Shown: positions 1-11,496, numbered from the stretch's first letter. The stretch is 64,000 bases of DNA from Trichoplusia ni (GCF_003590095.1 NC_039480.1:5805328-5869327); one strand, 5' to 3'. Numbers and translations are program-made. Notes: generated from the sequence alone by a model not told the origin.

Positions 1-145
1 TTTTTAGTTGGCTTCAGAAATAGACGGTACATTTTTCTAATGTTTGTCAGGTAGTTTATGAATAATAATGTAGGTATACTTATTTATTTTTTCGTCTCGC
101 AAATTAACATTTATCAAATTACAGTCAATGGGTGTCATCTATACT

Positions 146-397
146 TCTATACTAATATATAAAGCTGAAGAGTTTGTTTGTTTGTTCGAACGCGCTAATC
201 TCAGGAACTACTGGTCCAAATTGAAAAATTCTTTTTGTGTTGAATAGACCATTCATCGAAGAAGGCTTTAGGCTATAAACCATCACGCTGCGACTAATAG
301 GAGCGAACATACTAAGGAAATTGTGAAAAAATAGGGCAGGTATAAATCATAACTTATATCTTCTACCCACGGGGACGAAGTCGCGGGCAACAGCTAG
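146..397 (+). mobile_element. Non-autonomous Helitron, family 1
   Basis: The copy starts with TCTATACTAATATATAAAG and ends with a short GC hairpin (GGACGAAGTC core) followed by GGCAACAGCTAG. A TC start and a hairpin plus CTAG end are the Helitron hallmarks. No coding capacity. Related copies lie at 8290, 28232, 29746, 31782, 38577 and 60253. Confidence 0.75.
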
Positions 398-1428
398 TTA
401 CAAATCTGAGGGCACGGCAGTGCCCCTGCCAAGTCTCGAGCAAAACGGGCACGGCCGTACCATCTTTTCTCGAAGCGATTCGCGGCTGTTTCGCCCCCCC
501 TGTATCTTCGACATGGACAAAGCTAGGAGTTTAGCTTTTCGGGGAATAATAGTAGGCATTAGAACAAGCTTAAGTTCGAAATTACATGCCAATTGAATTA
601 ATGGTTTAGGAGTTACGGTCGATCAAAGTTACACCATTTTGTCACTCACTGACTCACTGACTCACTGACAGATCATCAAAAATCTAAGGTACTTCTAGCA
701 GACTTAGAAACTTCAAATTTTGCACCAAGATAGGTCCTTAGCCACATATAAAGGAAAAATTATAAAAACATTAAAAAATAATATGCCATAGAAAACAATT
801 TTATATTTGCGGTTTGGCAAGAACATTATGTATGGATTTTGACTGCATTGTTAACTTTGTTCGTTGTTTAAGTACCTATTCAATTGGATGAATACATACA
901 TAGAATAGAAAAGAATAATATAAATGTAATACACAGACTATCATTAATACAAATTAATACATAAAATTCATAATTCATTAAATTAATAAAGCTAAAACTC
1001 CATTGTATTGCGATAAATATTGTATGCGCGCTCGATAGATGGCGTTGTACGTGTCTGAATCGCGCTATGGTTTCGTTACAAAGCGCAGTCTAAGTAGTAC
1101 TTCAGAATAATTCGATAATTTTCATTTGATAGCGCCACCTGTCTATGAAAAACCATTTCGAAACTAAAAAATATTGTAGTGATAATTGATATTCGGAGAA
1201 CTTTACGTGTTATTTAGTTTAGTTTAGCTATAGTTTGTAAGTTAGTAGATATATATATGCATATATATATAAGTTTAAGCTTGTTTACATTAGAAGTAAC
1301 GAAGTCTCAGAGAAGAAACAAAAGAGATAGAGATAGAGAATGGGTTCTAAGCAAAGCAGTAGCTGAAGTCCTAGAAATTATGACACCTAAAAAAAAAGAA
1401 AGAAATACACTTACAAAAAATAAATGAG

Positions 1429-2124
1429 ATCCCACCAAAAACATTAAATGTAAAAAAATGCCAAGTCTCTCGATGCAGTCTTTCCATCGTAAAAAGTTTT
1501 GAGATCTCATAGAAGCCAAGTCCTATTCAAAATATTTTGTAGTTATAAATCAACATTTAGTAATTGTATCAATAGTTTTCTTTATATTATAATTATAGTG
1601 ACTTGGCAATGAGCACAAATTAAAAGCTGCTTGATGCCTGGAATTATGTGCAAATGTTACTGACGAGACCAGTGATCAGATTATTTGTTATGTGTGAATC
1701 ATGATGGTCACTACCGACTACATGCTCCAATACAATAATTAAGAATACCTTACGGGCCATCGCTTTATGAAAGTAAATGAATCGAGAGTACACTAAGACT
1801 GACTGCCGTTGCCGAAATTCGGTTGGGACGACACGGATAAACCAAAAGTAAATTAATTTTGTGATATTAATGTTTACGCATGCGGTGTGTGTAACTTTCA
1901 ACTCCTACAAATATGCCGTTTTATTTGTTTCTTCTTGTGCTCATTGCCAAGTCACTATAATTATAATATAAAGAAAACTATTGATACAATTACTAAATGT
2001 TGATTTATAACTACAAAATATTTTGAATAGGACTTGGCTTCTATGAGATCTCAAAACTTTTTACGATGGAAAGACTGCATCGAGAGACTTGGCATTTTTT
2101 TACATTTAATGTTTTTGGTGGGAT
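1429..2124. repeat. Perfect long inverted repeat, 190-bp arms
   Basis: Arms at 1429-1618 and 1935-2124 are reverse complements with no mismatch or gap that I could find by eye. The 316-bp spacer (1619-1934) is unique within the window. No transposase and no obvious target-site duplication. It could be a long-TIR MITE, a recent inverted duplication or a hairpin-RNA locus. The small ORFs inside are not convincing genes. Confidence 0.9.
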
Positions 2125-2141
2125 AAATTGTTTAGGGCTCC

Positions 2142-2208
2142 CGCACACGGGCCACCTGTCACAACCACAAAACGCCGATACAGGCATATTTCCTGTGGCC
2201 CGTGTGCG
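2142..2208. repeat. Small foldback element
   Basis: CGCACACGGGCCAC at 2142-2155 is repeated as its reverse complement at 2195-2208, giving a 14-bp stem around 39 bp. It sits directly beside the large inverted repeat. Probably a MITE fragment. Confidence 0.5.
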
Positions 2209-2315
2209 AACCTTAATCTTTTCTACACAACTTCCCTCTCATCAACATTTTAACACACGGAAGCTTTGATATATTTTATTTCTAAAACGCAGGCAACATG
2301 CGAAAAGTTGTGTGC

Positions 2316-2462
2316 AAGTCACATGCACAAAGTCACCCAGACTCAGGACAAGCATTCGTGGATCACACAAATGCCTGTTCTACGCGGGGATCGAACTCGA
2401 CACGTCGCCTACAGTAGGTTTGACGTGACCTATACGGCTCGGTTATCCGTGCAGTCCAAATG
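2316..2462 (-). mobile_element. tRNA-derived SINE, family A
   Basis: Read on the minus strand it has a tRNA-like head (gcacggataaccgag, then a B-box-like ttcgatccc) followed by the family tail GGACAAGCATTTGTGTGATC...GTGTCTTTGTGCATGTGACTTG. About fourteen full or partial copies occur in this window, with divergent sequence. Confidence 0.75.
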
Positions 2463-2665
2463 CATTATTTTTATTTTTTTCTAAGACACCTCTCGCGAAC
2501 GGAGAAGGAAAACATCGTGAGGGAACCTGGACTCCAAATATTGGAATCTGAAATCGCCCGCAGTGAGCTAGCGTGCTGATCAATGCTCAAACCTTCCCTA
2601 TAAGGAAGAAATCTATGAGCTCAGCTGTGGAATATTTATACTCTTGCATTATTATTATTTATACA

Positions 2666-2955
2666 CTAGCTGTTGCCCGCGACTCCGTCTGCGTGGACTT
2701 CAGTTTACAGCGTTCGGTGGTCCCCGTTTCCATGGGAATACATCCCCTTAGTGATCTTATAGCTTTTACACACCTTTTCAATTTTCCCTCGGGGACTATT
2801 TTAAAAAAATGGGGATATAAAGTAGCCTATGTTGTTTTCCATGTCAATGTCTATATGCATGCCAAATTTCATCCAAATCCGTTCAGCCATTTTTGCGTGA
2901 TTGAGTAACAAACATCGAAACATCCCCACATTCACATTTATAATATTAGTAAGGA
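2666..2955 (-). mobile_element. Non-autonomous Helitron, family 2
   Basis: On the minus strand it starts TCCTTACTAATATTATAAAT and ends with a CGCG-type hairpin followed by AACAGCTAG. Related copies at 5115, 6948, 13916 and 44877 start TCCCTACTAATATTATAAA and share the CTAG end. Non-coding. Confidence 0.65.
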
Positions 2956-3232
2956 TTTATGTACATAATTATAGATGATGAATGTATTTCAATTATCATG
3001 TAAATATTTCCGTTTATCTCATTATGCGTTTTGCAATAAAGTGTTATGCTAGCAACGACCATATAATGTTGCTATGTAAACAAATACGTGTGGGTTTGTG
3101 TGTTCATACAAACATACATTAATGTGTTTAAATAGAGTGCTTAACGCTCTTTAAAGGTCTGTCTACAAAATGCGAAACTTGGCTCTTATTGGTCGACTAT
3201 GATCCCGTTCAATGCGTAACAAATAGCGTAAA

Positions 3233-3530
3233 AAAAATCTGTTTAGTCGAAAGACAGATCTACAAAAAATATTGGGTATGTATTTTGTCTTTACTCAATA
3301 TTTTTATTGCACTCCATATGTAGAAAAGGTGTATATGGTAACACCTTTTCTACATATGGAGTGTGCATATGGGCACAATGGACCCTGTAGGGAACGGCAA
3401 TGTAGAAGAGTCTTTTAACTCGTTAACAATTAATTAAGGGGGTACAGTGAAATAAAATCTCTTGTGACGTCACATACCAGTACGCTTTTTACTAGCCCCT
3501 ACTACCATACGGACACGAGTTTCTTAAAAA
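3233..3530. repeat. MITE-like repeat containing a perfect hairpin
   Basis: Shares the CTGTTTAGTC edge and the TGTGACGTCAC core with repeats near 14180, 37740 and 42880. It holds a perfect 23-bp stem with an 8-bp loop (arms 3310-3332 and 3341-3363). No ORF of note. Confidence 0.5.
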
Positions 3531-3549
3531 AAAAACGAGCAACGCATTA

Positions 3550-3672
3550 AGTAATTTAATCCTTATGTCTTGTGTTTCACAAACATTCAAGTCACATTCA
3601 CAAAGACACCCAGATTCAGGCCAAGCATTCGTGGATCACACAAACTCAACCACTCGGCTAAACGTGTGCTAG
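3550..3672 (-). mobile_element. SINE family A, partial
   Basis: Contains the family tail (rev-comp of CACGAATGCTTG...CTGGGTGTCTTTGTG) with the tRNA-like head mostly lost. Confidence 0.55.
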
Positions 3673-3930
3673 TGATCCCTCTGTTGAGAATAGGTCCCTC
3701 TCTATATTATAAGTACAAGTGCTTACCGTAGAGGGTCATCACACCCGCTATAATATTATTTTCGGAGTAACTGTTAGGCCTCCTGAACATGTCTATTATT
3801 AGTTTATTTACACACAGTTTATCTTATCAATGTTTTAGAAGAAATATTCGCAGACATAATACATCGTAGACCACAGCAAGATAAAAACCTTTAAAAATGT
3901 TTTGCAAGCCACTTTTCGTTGGTCATTTTT

Positions 3931-4082
3931 AAGTGATGCAACGGTTTACTCACGCGTATTTATCGGGATTGCCCGACTAGTTTCATACCCAACCGGAGTC
4001 CTTCATCATAATCATCAGTCCATGATTAAGGGCTCCGTTTGGGTCCGTAATTAGTCGGACCATCCTGATAAATACGCGTGAA
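3931..4082. mobile_element. Foldback MITE (GATGCAACGGTTTACTC family)
   Basis: The ends are imperfect inverted copies: TTTACTCACGCGTATTTATC on the left and GATAAATACGCGTGA on the right, with CCCAACCGGAGTCC and its complement inside. Other copies or halves lie at 11075, 27216, 59185 and 62866. Non-coding. Confidence 0.65.
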
Positions 4083-4203
4083 AATGTTATATCCTCCTGT
4101 ACAGTCTTGGGTAATTTGCTGTTTCTCAATAATAAAAACCGCTATTTAGTAATCTATCTTTAAATAAAGGGATTTTGATTTATTTTCCTCCATGCGCGAT
4201 ATC

Positions 4204-4560
4204 TCAAACAATTGCCAGACTGTTGGGGTCGGCTACCAGTCAAATCGGTTTCAGCTAAGTACCACTGTTTTACAAGGAGCGACTGCCTATCTGACCTCCT
4301 CAACCCAGTTACCTGGGCAACACAATACCCCTTGGTAAGACTGGCTGTCAGACTTTTCAAGCTTCTGATTACCTGTGACGACTGTCAAAGATGTAGGAAT
4401 AACAGCAGGGACCCACAATTTAACGTGCCTTCCGAAACACGGAGGAACTCGTTATGACAAAGATGGTCACCCATCTACGGACCAACCGCGTCAAGCATAG
4501 CTTAACCTGTGACCGAATCACTTATGCGGTTATAGCTTAGCCACGAGTTTCTCCTCCTCC
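4204..4560 (-). repeat. Dispersed repeat G (CGACCCCAACATAGTTGGG family)
   Basis: Most complete copy in the window, in reverse orientation. Read forward it runs from GGCTAAGCTATAACCGCATA through GAACTCGTTATG-type and TCAGATAGGCAGTCGCTCCT blocks to CCGACCCCAACA. Several copies end at ATG/TCA triplet repeats, a tail style of RTE-mobilised sequences, so RTE mobilisation is my inference. Other copies: 22087, 30118, 37148, 38105, 38862 and the split copy at 47565/52086. Confidence 0.7.
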
Positions 4561-4974
4561 AATTGCCAGACTAATACGTTCATATAATAACTAATAAGAA
4601 AACACAATTTATTTTTGTTTCTCTCTTTCCAGGATCTGTGACCTGCCTGCCTACCTCTAAACGAAACATGGAAGAACCTATACAAAGGAAAAATCAAAAT
4701 AAAGACACACAAAATAACTTAAAAAGAAAATAAGCAATAATCAAATCTAAAATAGCTAAAGAGATCTAGTCTCAAACGAAAATAGTGAAATTAAAATAAA
4801 AAGAATATAAAATATTTATTTTTGTTATTAAAAGTTATTGAATAAATTCCATTTAACTGTATTATATGATAATACATTTTATTTAAAGTGTAGTTACCAA
4901 AGAAGTGAAATAGTTGTAAGATGTTGCAGTAGTTGGGTTGTTTGCCTGCTTAAAGCCGGTGCTAGTTCGGTGTC

Positions 4975-7900
4975 ATGGCCGCGACCATGGTTGAAACGCC
5001 TCCGCCGCAGTTGATCACTACGATAGAATGGGGTATGATGGATAAAAGCAAGTTTTTTCCGTTATACACGCTTAGTAGTTTTACTGGTGAGTTGATTTTT
5101 ATTTATATTAGTTACTAGCTCTTCGCCCGCGGCTTCGCCCGCGTCGAGGTCGGTTATATCGCGTTTCCAAGAGAACTCTTCAAAAGTCCGGGATAAAAAC
5201 TATCCTATGTTCTTTCTCAAAGTCAACTCTATCTCTGTACCAAATTTCATTAAAATCGGTTCAGTGGTTTAGACGTGAAAGCGTAACAGACAGACAGAGT
5301 TACTTTCGCATTTATAATATTAGTAGGGAAGTAGGGATTGACTGCACTGATAGCCGAGTGGTTGAGGTCACCACACCCACTGTGCGCGACGTGTTGCGGG
5401 TTCGACCCTCGCGAAGGACAAGCATTTGTGTGATCCACGAATGCTTGTCCTGAGTCTGGGTGTCTTTGTGCATGTGACTTGTATGTTTTGTAGAACCCCC
5501 CGCGACTGCGATTACTGCGGGAGTCATTTAAATAAAAAGGAAATGAAATTTATAAAAAAAAGACTGCCGCAGTAAGGAGAGATCTTGAGTCGATTACAAT
5601 AATAAACTCTCTCTCTATGGTCTGGCCTGTTGGTCGAGTGGTTTATGCTCCTGACTGTTATAACGAAGGTCGTGGGTTCGATTCCCACCCAGGACAAACG
5701 TTTGTGAGATGAGCACGATTTTTTTTTGGTTTTAAGTGTTAATTACTTATCTACTATAACATATGTTTGCAAATATATAAGTACGTTAATCAGTTGTCTA
5801 GTACTCATAATACAAGCTTAGTTTGACACTAGATGGCGTTGTGCATTTGAAGAAATATATTGAAGAAAAAATCTAGATTATTATTAAATTTTGTTATTGT
5901 AAATTAAAATATATTTAGTCATCATCCCATATTACTCAATGCGGCAGACAGCCTATCTAATCTCTATACAAAGTTCATGATATCTTATCAAAACGTTATA
6001 ATATAAAGATAATAACAAAATTTGTACGCGCAGAGATTTGAAAAATATCTATTGTATAATTTGTATATAAAACGACTTCCGCATTAAGGAATTTTAATCC
6101 TTGTGTCTTGGGTTTCACAAACATTCAAGTCACATGCACAAAGACACCCAGACTCAGGACAAGCATTCGTGGATCACACATGCTTGTCCTACTCGGGGAT
6201 TGAACACGTCGTGGGGCCCATATCACTAAGCTATCCGTGTAGACATCCGTGTCCGGTCCAATCTAGGCAACTGTAGAATATTACTTTAACGCGAATTTGA
6301 CATCAATGAGACGGTTGCTAAGCCGAGATTTTTTCCTTAAATATCAAGATTAATTTAACCTAGTAGTATTTTACTTTCTCTTGCGTTTCTTTGTATTATG
6401 AATTGTTTATTTTACTGTCCACATTAATCTAATAATGTTATACAATAGTTTAATAGTGAAGACCTATGATTGGCTGTATGCTGCTAAACTTGCTTTTTAT
6501 GTATTTTTTTTGTAAATGCTGTTGGTCTTCCAAAACAAAATAAATAAATAAAAAATAAATAAAATAAATTATTTAACATAATGACCCACTGCTGAGCAAA
6601 TTCCATCTCCAAATTCTTTCAGAATTTTCCATTTAGGTGTTTAAATAATAATAGCCAATTCCCAGACCTACAAAATATGCTTTACTTCACAAAAATCGGT
6701 CAAACCGTTTCGGAGGGCCTTGCCAACAAACATTGTGACACAATTTATATTCAGTTTTAAAAATTTTCTTCCACAGTTAGATGTGCACTATATCCTCTGA
6801 CGCTTGTGAAGACACAGATCCAAGTCCAACGGAAGAAGGAGGCCTACAGCGGCGTGACGGATGCCATCTCCAAGATATACAGGAACGAGGGTGTCTCCGG
6901 GCTCTATCGAGGGTTCTGGCTGTCAAGTGTGAGTTTATATTTATTTACTAGCTGCTATCCGTGACTTTGGCCGCGTGGATAGGAAATAAGATATTTTCTC
7001 GTACTAAATCGTAGCCTATGTTTTAATACAGGGTGTCAGCTAACTCCATACCAAATTTCATTAAAATCGGTTCAGCCGTTTTGACGTGGAGAAGTAACAA
7101 ACATACACACTCACAAACTTTCGCCTTTATAATATTAGTGGGATAGTGGAATTTTCTTTATTTCTTAAAGAATAACTCCCGTAGTAAGGATTTTAATCCT
7201 TGTGTCTTGGGTTTCATAAACATTCAAGTCACTTGGACAGAGTTGCGACACGTTGCGCTCAGTGGGTTTGGCGTGATGACCTCAACTACTCGGCTATCCG
7301 TGCAGTCCTTATAATACTAGCTTTGCCAAGATGGGTTGACGACATAGTAATGGTCCAGACTCGAGTCTGGATGAGGCTAACACAGGACCGTAGAAATTGG
7401 CACGAGAAAGGTGGTCTATGCCCAGCAGTGGGAGGATAAAAGGCTGTAGGTCATGTAGTGATGAGCTACGCCAGTGACTTTGTGACATACTTTTTGCTGA
7501 AATTTTCGGATCCGGAAACACGTTCCACACTCAAAGGCTAAAAACGTATTCTTATTACTGAAGCACTTTGTCTGTCCGTCTGTCTGTCACCAAACTTTAT
7601 ATCAATAACTTATTAGATAAAAACATGAAATTTTGACAATAAATAAATGCTAAATATATGTGTTCTGTACAGTTTCAGATAATATCTGGAATATTCTACG
7701 TGACGACGTACGAGGGGGTGCGCCACGAGCTCGGCAAGTACGATGTCAGCCCAAAAGCGAAGGTATGTTTCAAATGTTATGCCCAGCTGTGGGGAAAACG
7801 TGGGCAAAATTCTCAACATTACTCCGCCCTCGTCTATTTGACTGCACGGATAGTCGAGTGGTTGAGGTCACCACGCCAAACCCACGCAGCACGACGTGTC

Positions 7901-10900
7901 GCGGGTTCGATCCCCGCGTAGGACATGCTTGTCTGGGTATCTACTATCTTTTTATATTTGACTTGGATGTTTGTTTAACCCCCCACGATACAAGGATTCT
8001 ATTCCTCATTGCGGGAGTAGTTTAAAAAAATAATGTATTTTTGAAGTAAAGTCCATTATCATTTAAAAGCCTACCAGTCATTCTTAAAGTAGTATAATCG
8101 CGGGTGTGCAGAGAGATGCCGCTCTATCTCGCTCTAGCTCTGTCACCCTTCCACAACCATTTTAATATCACTTTAAGACGTGGTGGTCCAGTGTATAGTA
8201 TAATCTTTATTTATATGTAGTTAAAAAAACGAATTGATAAAGACAGTAACCAAAAATATTTTTTCTTTCTTCGTTTGATAACTCTATAATCTATACTAAT
8301 ATATAAAGCTGATGAGCTCAAACCGAAAAATATAAAAAAATAAAAAAGGAAGGTTTTAGGCTATATACCATCACGCTGCGACTAATAGGAGCGAAGATAC
8401 AATGGAAAATGTGGAAAAAACAGGGCAGGTATAAATCATAACTTATACCTTCCGACCACGCGGACGCAGTCGCGGGCAACAGCTAGTTTGTTTAATATTG
8501 GCTTAAGTTCAAATAATGTAATAATATTATTTTGGGTGTAGAATACATATAACAGACAAAAAAATAGGGGTGGACAAATCTTATAACTTAAGGAGTTTGA
8601 AAAACGGATCGTAGCGGATTCTCAGTCGTACTAATTTTGAATATTAAATTTCATAAAAATCGGTCAAGCCGTTCCTAAGGAATTTAACTACAAACACCAC
8701 AACACGGTAATTTTAGATACTAGAAGTGACTAGAACATGTAAAAGGTTGTCATAATTATGAAACTCGTTAAGAATCTAATAAATGTTATTTCAGTCTTTT
8801 ATAGGTGGCGGCTGCGCGTCGCTGGTGGGACAGACCATCATAGTGCCCTTCGATGTCCTCAGCCAACACCTCATGGTCCTGGGACTGGTCAAGGGCAGGG
8901 GGAATGCCAGGAATTCGGTGAGTCTATCATCTATATACTTAAAAATTAATTGCTGTTCGTTTGTCACGCCATAGCTCGAAAACGGCTGAACCGATTTGGA
9001 CTTTTTTTAGTCTTGAAATATTCGCGAAGGTGTGAATGGTGAGAAAATATGGAAAAGATAAAAAAATAAAAATTTAATTTCTCATTTAAACTGCTTTGTA
9101 GCTCTTTCTGGCATGACTGTTATAGTTTCGAATATTAATTAAAAGAAGTCAATTTTGTCCTTTTTTAAATACAATATGAGGAATTGAGGATGTCTGTTAC
9201 GGGGAAAAAAACTAAGTATTACTACGGGATCGGGTAGTAAGCGATTGAAACCGCAGAGAACAGCCAGTTAATTATATATTTTTGACTGCACGGATAGCCA
9301 TGTGATTGAGATCACCGCGCCAAACCTACTGCGCACGACGTGTCGCGGGTTCGATCCCCGCGTGGGACAAGCGTTTGTGTGATCCACGAATGTTTGTCCT
9401 GAGTCTATCTTTATGCTTATGACTTGAATATTCGTGAATCCCAAGACCGAGTTTTTCCATTTTTCATAGTCTTTTTTCTTCCCCAGCAAATGAACCCTTT
9501 AGGTCTGGACCTAGACAAGAAGCTGTCTAAAGCGGCCCTAGCCCGGGAGGTGGCTGTCCGCGTGTACCGGCTACACGGGCCGCTGGGCTACTACCGTGGT
9601 TACGCGGCTTCGCTCGCCGCCTATGTACCTAACTCAGCCCTCTGGTGGGCGCTGTATACTACTTATCAAGGTATTTATATTATAACTATATCTTCTTTAT
9701 ATAGAATATAAAATATTTAATATCTAGATTTGAAAAATCTTAATACCCACGTATTTGAATGACTCTCCATTTAATGTTCACCAAAATTGGTTTTGTTTTT
9801 ATAGTTGTAAATTGCATTGTCATCGGGTTTGAAGCTACCCGGAAAATTTTAGCCTTCTAGCTTATAGAAGGCTAAAATTCTCAGGCTAAGTTTCACAAAA
9901 TTGAGTTACAATAATCCAACCGGAACGACAAACATACAAGGAAGAAAGTGAGTGTATAAAAACGTGGGAAAATGAATTTCTGTTCGTTAGTCTCGTTAAA
10001 ACTCGAGAACGGCTGAACCGATTTGGCTTATTTTTGTCTTGAAATATTCCGAAAATTCTGAGGAAGGTGTAAATGGTGATAAAATATGGAAAAGTTGCAA
10101 CTGCGAATTTTTATAAAGGAGGATTTTTTCAATTTGTCTTAGATTTCCAACATCGAAACTTCGGATTGTATCAACCGATTTTGATTAATATATATATATA
10201 TCCTGGGAAAACTCACACACGGTTATCTGATCCCAAGCTAAGCAGAGCTTGTGTTATGGTAACCAGACAACTGATAAACTTACTCTAATACATACATATT
10301 ATAGATAAATTGCACCCAGACACCAGAGCAAATGATCATGCTCATCACACAAACATTTGCCCTGGGCGGGAATCGAACCCACGACCTCCTGTATAGCAGT
10401 CAGGGTCGCTAACCACTAGACCAACAGGCCCGTCATAAGGATAAATGATTCATTAAGTATTGTTATAAATTTTATACTAGCTGGTTGAATCTCATTCTCT
10501 AAGTTGTTTTTTGACTTTCAGACGAGCTCCTGAAGGTGGCTCCCTCGTGGATGTCGATCCTGCTGATACAGTGCGTGGCGGGGACTCTCGGAGGGTTCAC
10601 GACCACCTTCCTCACCAACCCTCTCGACATAGTGCGGGCTAGGCTACAGGTATGTATTTACACCCTTTCTGAGGAGGCAGTTGAATTTAAATCTTGATTT
10701 AATAACTTAAAAAACCGTGCTAGAGACAGAACACGGCAGTGTTGTCACTGCCGTGTTCTGTCTCTAGTTCTTTTTGAAGTAAAACTTATTTATATAGGTA
10801 ACTAGGCGACAATGCAATGGAAGTGACCCCATTAGCTTATTAATATTTTTAATTTTTGGAAAATATTAATTAAAAAATATAAAATGGAATAATAATTTTC

Positions 10901-11459
10901 TTTTATTTTTTAATTTTCTCAACAAGGCCTCTGCTCGTTTAGACCTGTAGCCTGTAGTCTCCTCTCATGAAGTTATACCGTGATAGAAAAGAGATATATA
11001 TTTTTTTAATTTAAAAAAAAAATACTAACATTATAAAATAAAACAACTACGGATAAAGATTGATTCGTTATTAAATGATGCAACGGTTTATTCACGCGTA
11101 TGTGTCGGGATCGCCCGACTAGTTTCGGACCCAACCGGAGATCTTAGTAATGAGCTGTGATGCGACGGGATCGCGTCTGCCGATAAATACGCACGAGTAA
11201 ACCGATACATCATTAAATAATTTTTTGCCTATCCCCATTCTCAATTTCTTTTCTCTATCCCCAGGTCCAAGGTGTAGGTACAATGAACGAGGTTTTCCGC
11301 GACCTCTGGGCTGAAGAAGGTCTCGTGGGGCTGTACTTCAAGGGTCTGTCTGCGCGCCTGGTGCAGTCCGCCTGCTTCTCATTCAGCATCATCCTCGGAT
11401 ACGAGACCATCAAGAGGGTCGCACTCAGCGATGAGTTTAGACCGAGAGTACGCTGGTGA
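4975..11459 (+). CDS. SLC25A44: Mitochondrial carrier, SLC25A44 family
   Basis: Exons 4975-5086, 6777-6928, 7673-7762, 8795-8917, 9487-9670, 10522-10649 and 11265-11459 join to 327 aa with GT/AG at every junction. Human SLC25A44 is about 314 aa. Three carrier repeats are visible. The first signature is YPLTLVKTQ (residues 43-51), with Thr where most carriers have Asp/Glu, as in SLC25A44. The second is VPFDVLSQH (135-143), the third a canonical NPLDIVRAR (253-261). The motifs FYVTTYE, RGYAASL..YVPNSALWW and a C-terminal RW also match that family. It should sit in the mitochondrial inner membrane; mammalian SLC25A44 is linked to branched-chain amino-acid import. The start is the first ATG (4975) of a short exon; an in-frame ATG four codons on (4987) is possible. 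Introns are filled with SINEs, Helitrons and an RTE fragment. Confidence 0.93.
5115..5329 (-). mobile_element. Helitron family 2
   Basis: Minus-strand copy: starts TCCCTACTAATATTATAAAT, ends with a GC hairpin and GAGCTAG. It lies in carrier intron 1, 29 bp after the exon. Confidence 0.7.
5339..5530 (+). mobile_element. SINE family A, near full length
   Basis: tRNA-like A box (tagccgagtggttgaggtca) and B box (gcgggttcgaccctcgc), then the family tail ending in an imperfect 3' repeat TGCGGGAGTCATTT. Confidence 0.75.
5620..5850 (+). mobile_element. SINE family B, near full length
   Basis: tRNA-like head (ggcctgttggtcgagtggtt; B box gtgggttcgattcccac) followed by the tail TATATAAGTACGTTAATCAG...GACACTAGATGGCGTTGTG. 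About twelve full or partial copies occur in the window. Confidence 0.75.
6074..6245 (-). mobile_element. SINE family A
   Basis: Reverse copy with tail and degraded tRNA-like head, in carrier intron 1. Confidence 0.7.
6948..7143 (-). mobile_element. Helitron family 2
   Basis: Minus strand starts TCCCACTAATATTATAAAGG and ends in CTAG. It begins 19 bp after carrier exon 2. Confidence 0.6.
7176..7305 (-). mobile_element. SINE family A, internally deleted
   Basis: The 3' end (ggattttaatccttgtgtc) and part of the head remain; the middle is deleted. Confidence 0.5.
7312..7440 (+). pseudogene. LINE 3' fragment, RTE-like
   Basis: Translates to ...RWVDDIVMVQTRVWMRLTQD followed by RRNWHEKGGLCPAVGG and a stop. 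This resembles the extreme C-terminus of RTE-type reverse transcriptase ORFs common in Lepidoptera (clade by inference). Only the tail of the element is present. Confidence 0.55.
7840..8026 (+). mobile_element. SINE family A
   Basis: tRNA-like head with intact B box (cgggttcgatccccg) and shortened tail, in carrier intron 3. Confidence 0.7.
8290..8486 (+). mobile_element. Helitron family 1, shortened
   Basis: TCTATACTAATATATAAAGC start and hairpin-GGCAACAGCTAG end, about 50 bp shorter than the copy at 146-397. Confidence 0.7.
8945..9065. repeat. Dispersed repeat F
   Basis: Shares CTCGAGAACGGCTGAACCGA-type sequence and TGAAATATTC...GGTGATAAAATATGGAAAAG with 9971-10095, 55986-56105 and 61203-61330. 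Element class unknown. Confidence 0.55.
9283..9455 (+). mobile_element. SINE family A
   Basis: Head with intact B box (cgcgggttcgatccccgcg) and tail; ends near carrier exon 5. Confidence 0.7.
9746..9960. repeat. Dispersed repeat E
   Basis: Runs from CCACGTATTTGAATG to AGTGAGTGTATAAAAACGTG and contains TGTAAATTGCATTGTCATCG and AACCGGAACGACAAAC, shared with 21688, 27312 and 42251. This copy carries a 15-bp perfect stem (9845-9859 with 9865-9879). Confidence 0.6.
9971..10095. repeat. Dispersed repeat F
   Basis: Copy of the family at 8945, directly following repeat E. Confidence 0.55.
10198..10433 (-). mobile_element. SINE family B
   Basis: Reverse copy. The head carries B box cgtgggttcgattcccgc (as reverse complement). 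In carrier intron 5. Confidence 0.7.
10720..10767. repeat. Perfect 22-bp hairpin with 4-nt loop
   Basis: CTAGAGACAGAACACGGCAG continues to TG, then loop TTGT, then the exact reverse complement. It lies 70 bp into carrier intron 6. No neighbouring repeat explains it. Confidence 0.85.
11075..11216. mobile_element. Foldback MITE (GATGCAACGG family)
   Basis: ATGATGCAACGGTTTATTCA on the left; CGAGTAAACCGATACATCAT on the right is the imperfect inverse. Ends about 50 bp before the last carrier exon. Confidence 0.65.
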
Positions 11460-11496
11460 ATAATATACGTGACTTGTGATTTGGAGAGTTTTATTT

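Noticed and set aside
645..670. CTCACTGA tandem repeat as a possible regulatory array
   Set aside because: Only about three units, common near Helitron-like debris, with no gene nearby.
2573..2908. 111-aa ORF
   Set aside because: Lies within a Helitron copy; its sequence recurs, broken, in other copies.
5630..5700. Possible tRNA gene (cloverleaf-like head with B box)
   Set aside because: The same head with the same non-tRNA tail recurs about a dozen times and no good acceptor stem is seen; it is a SINE.
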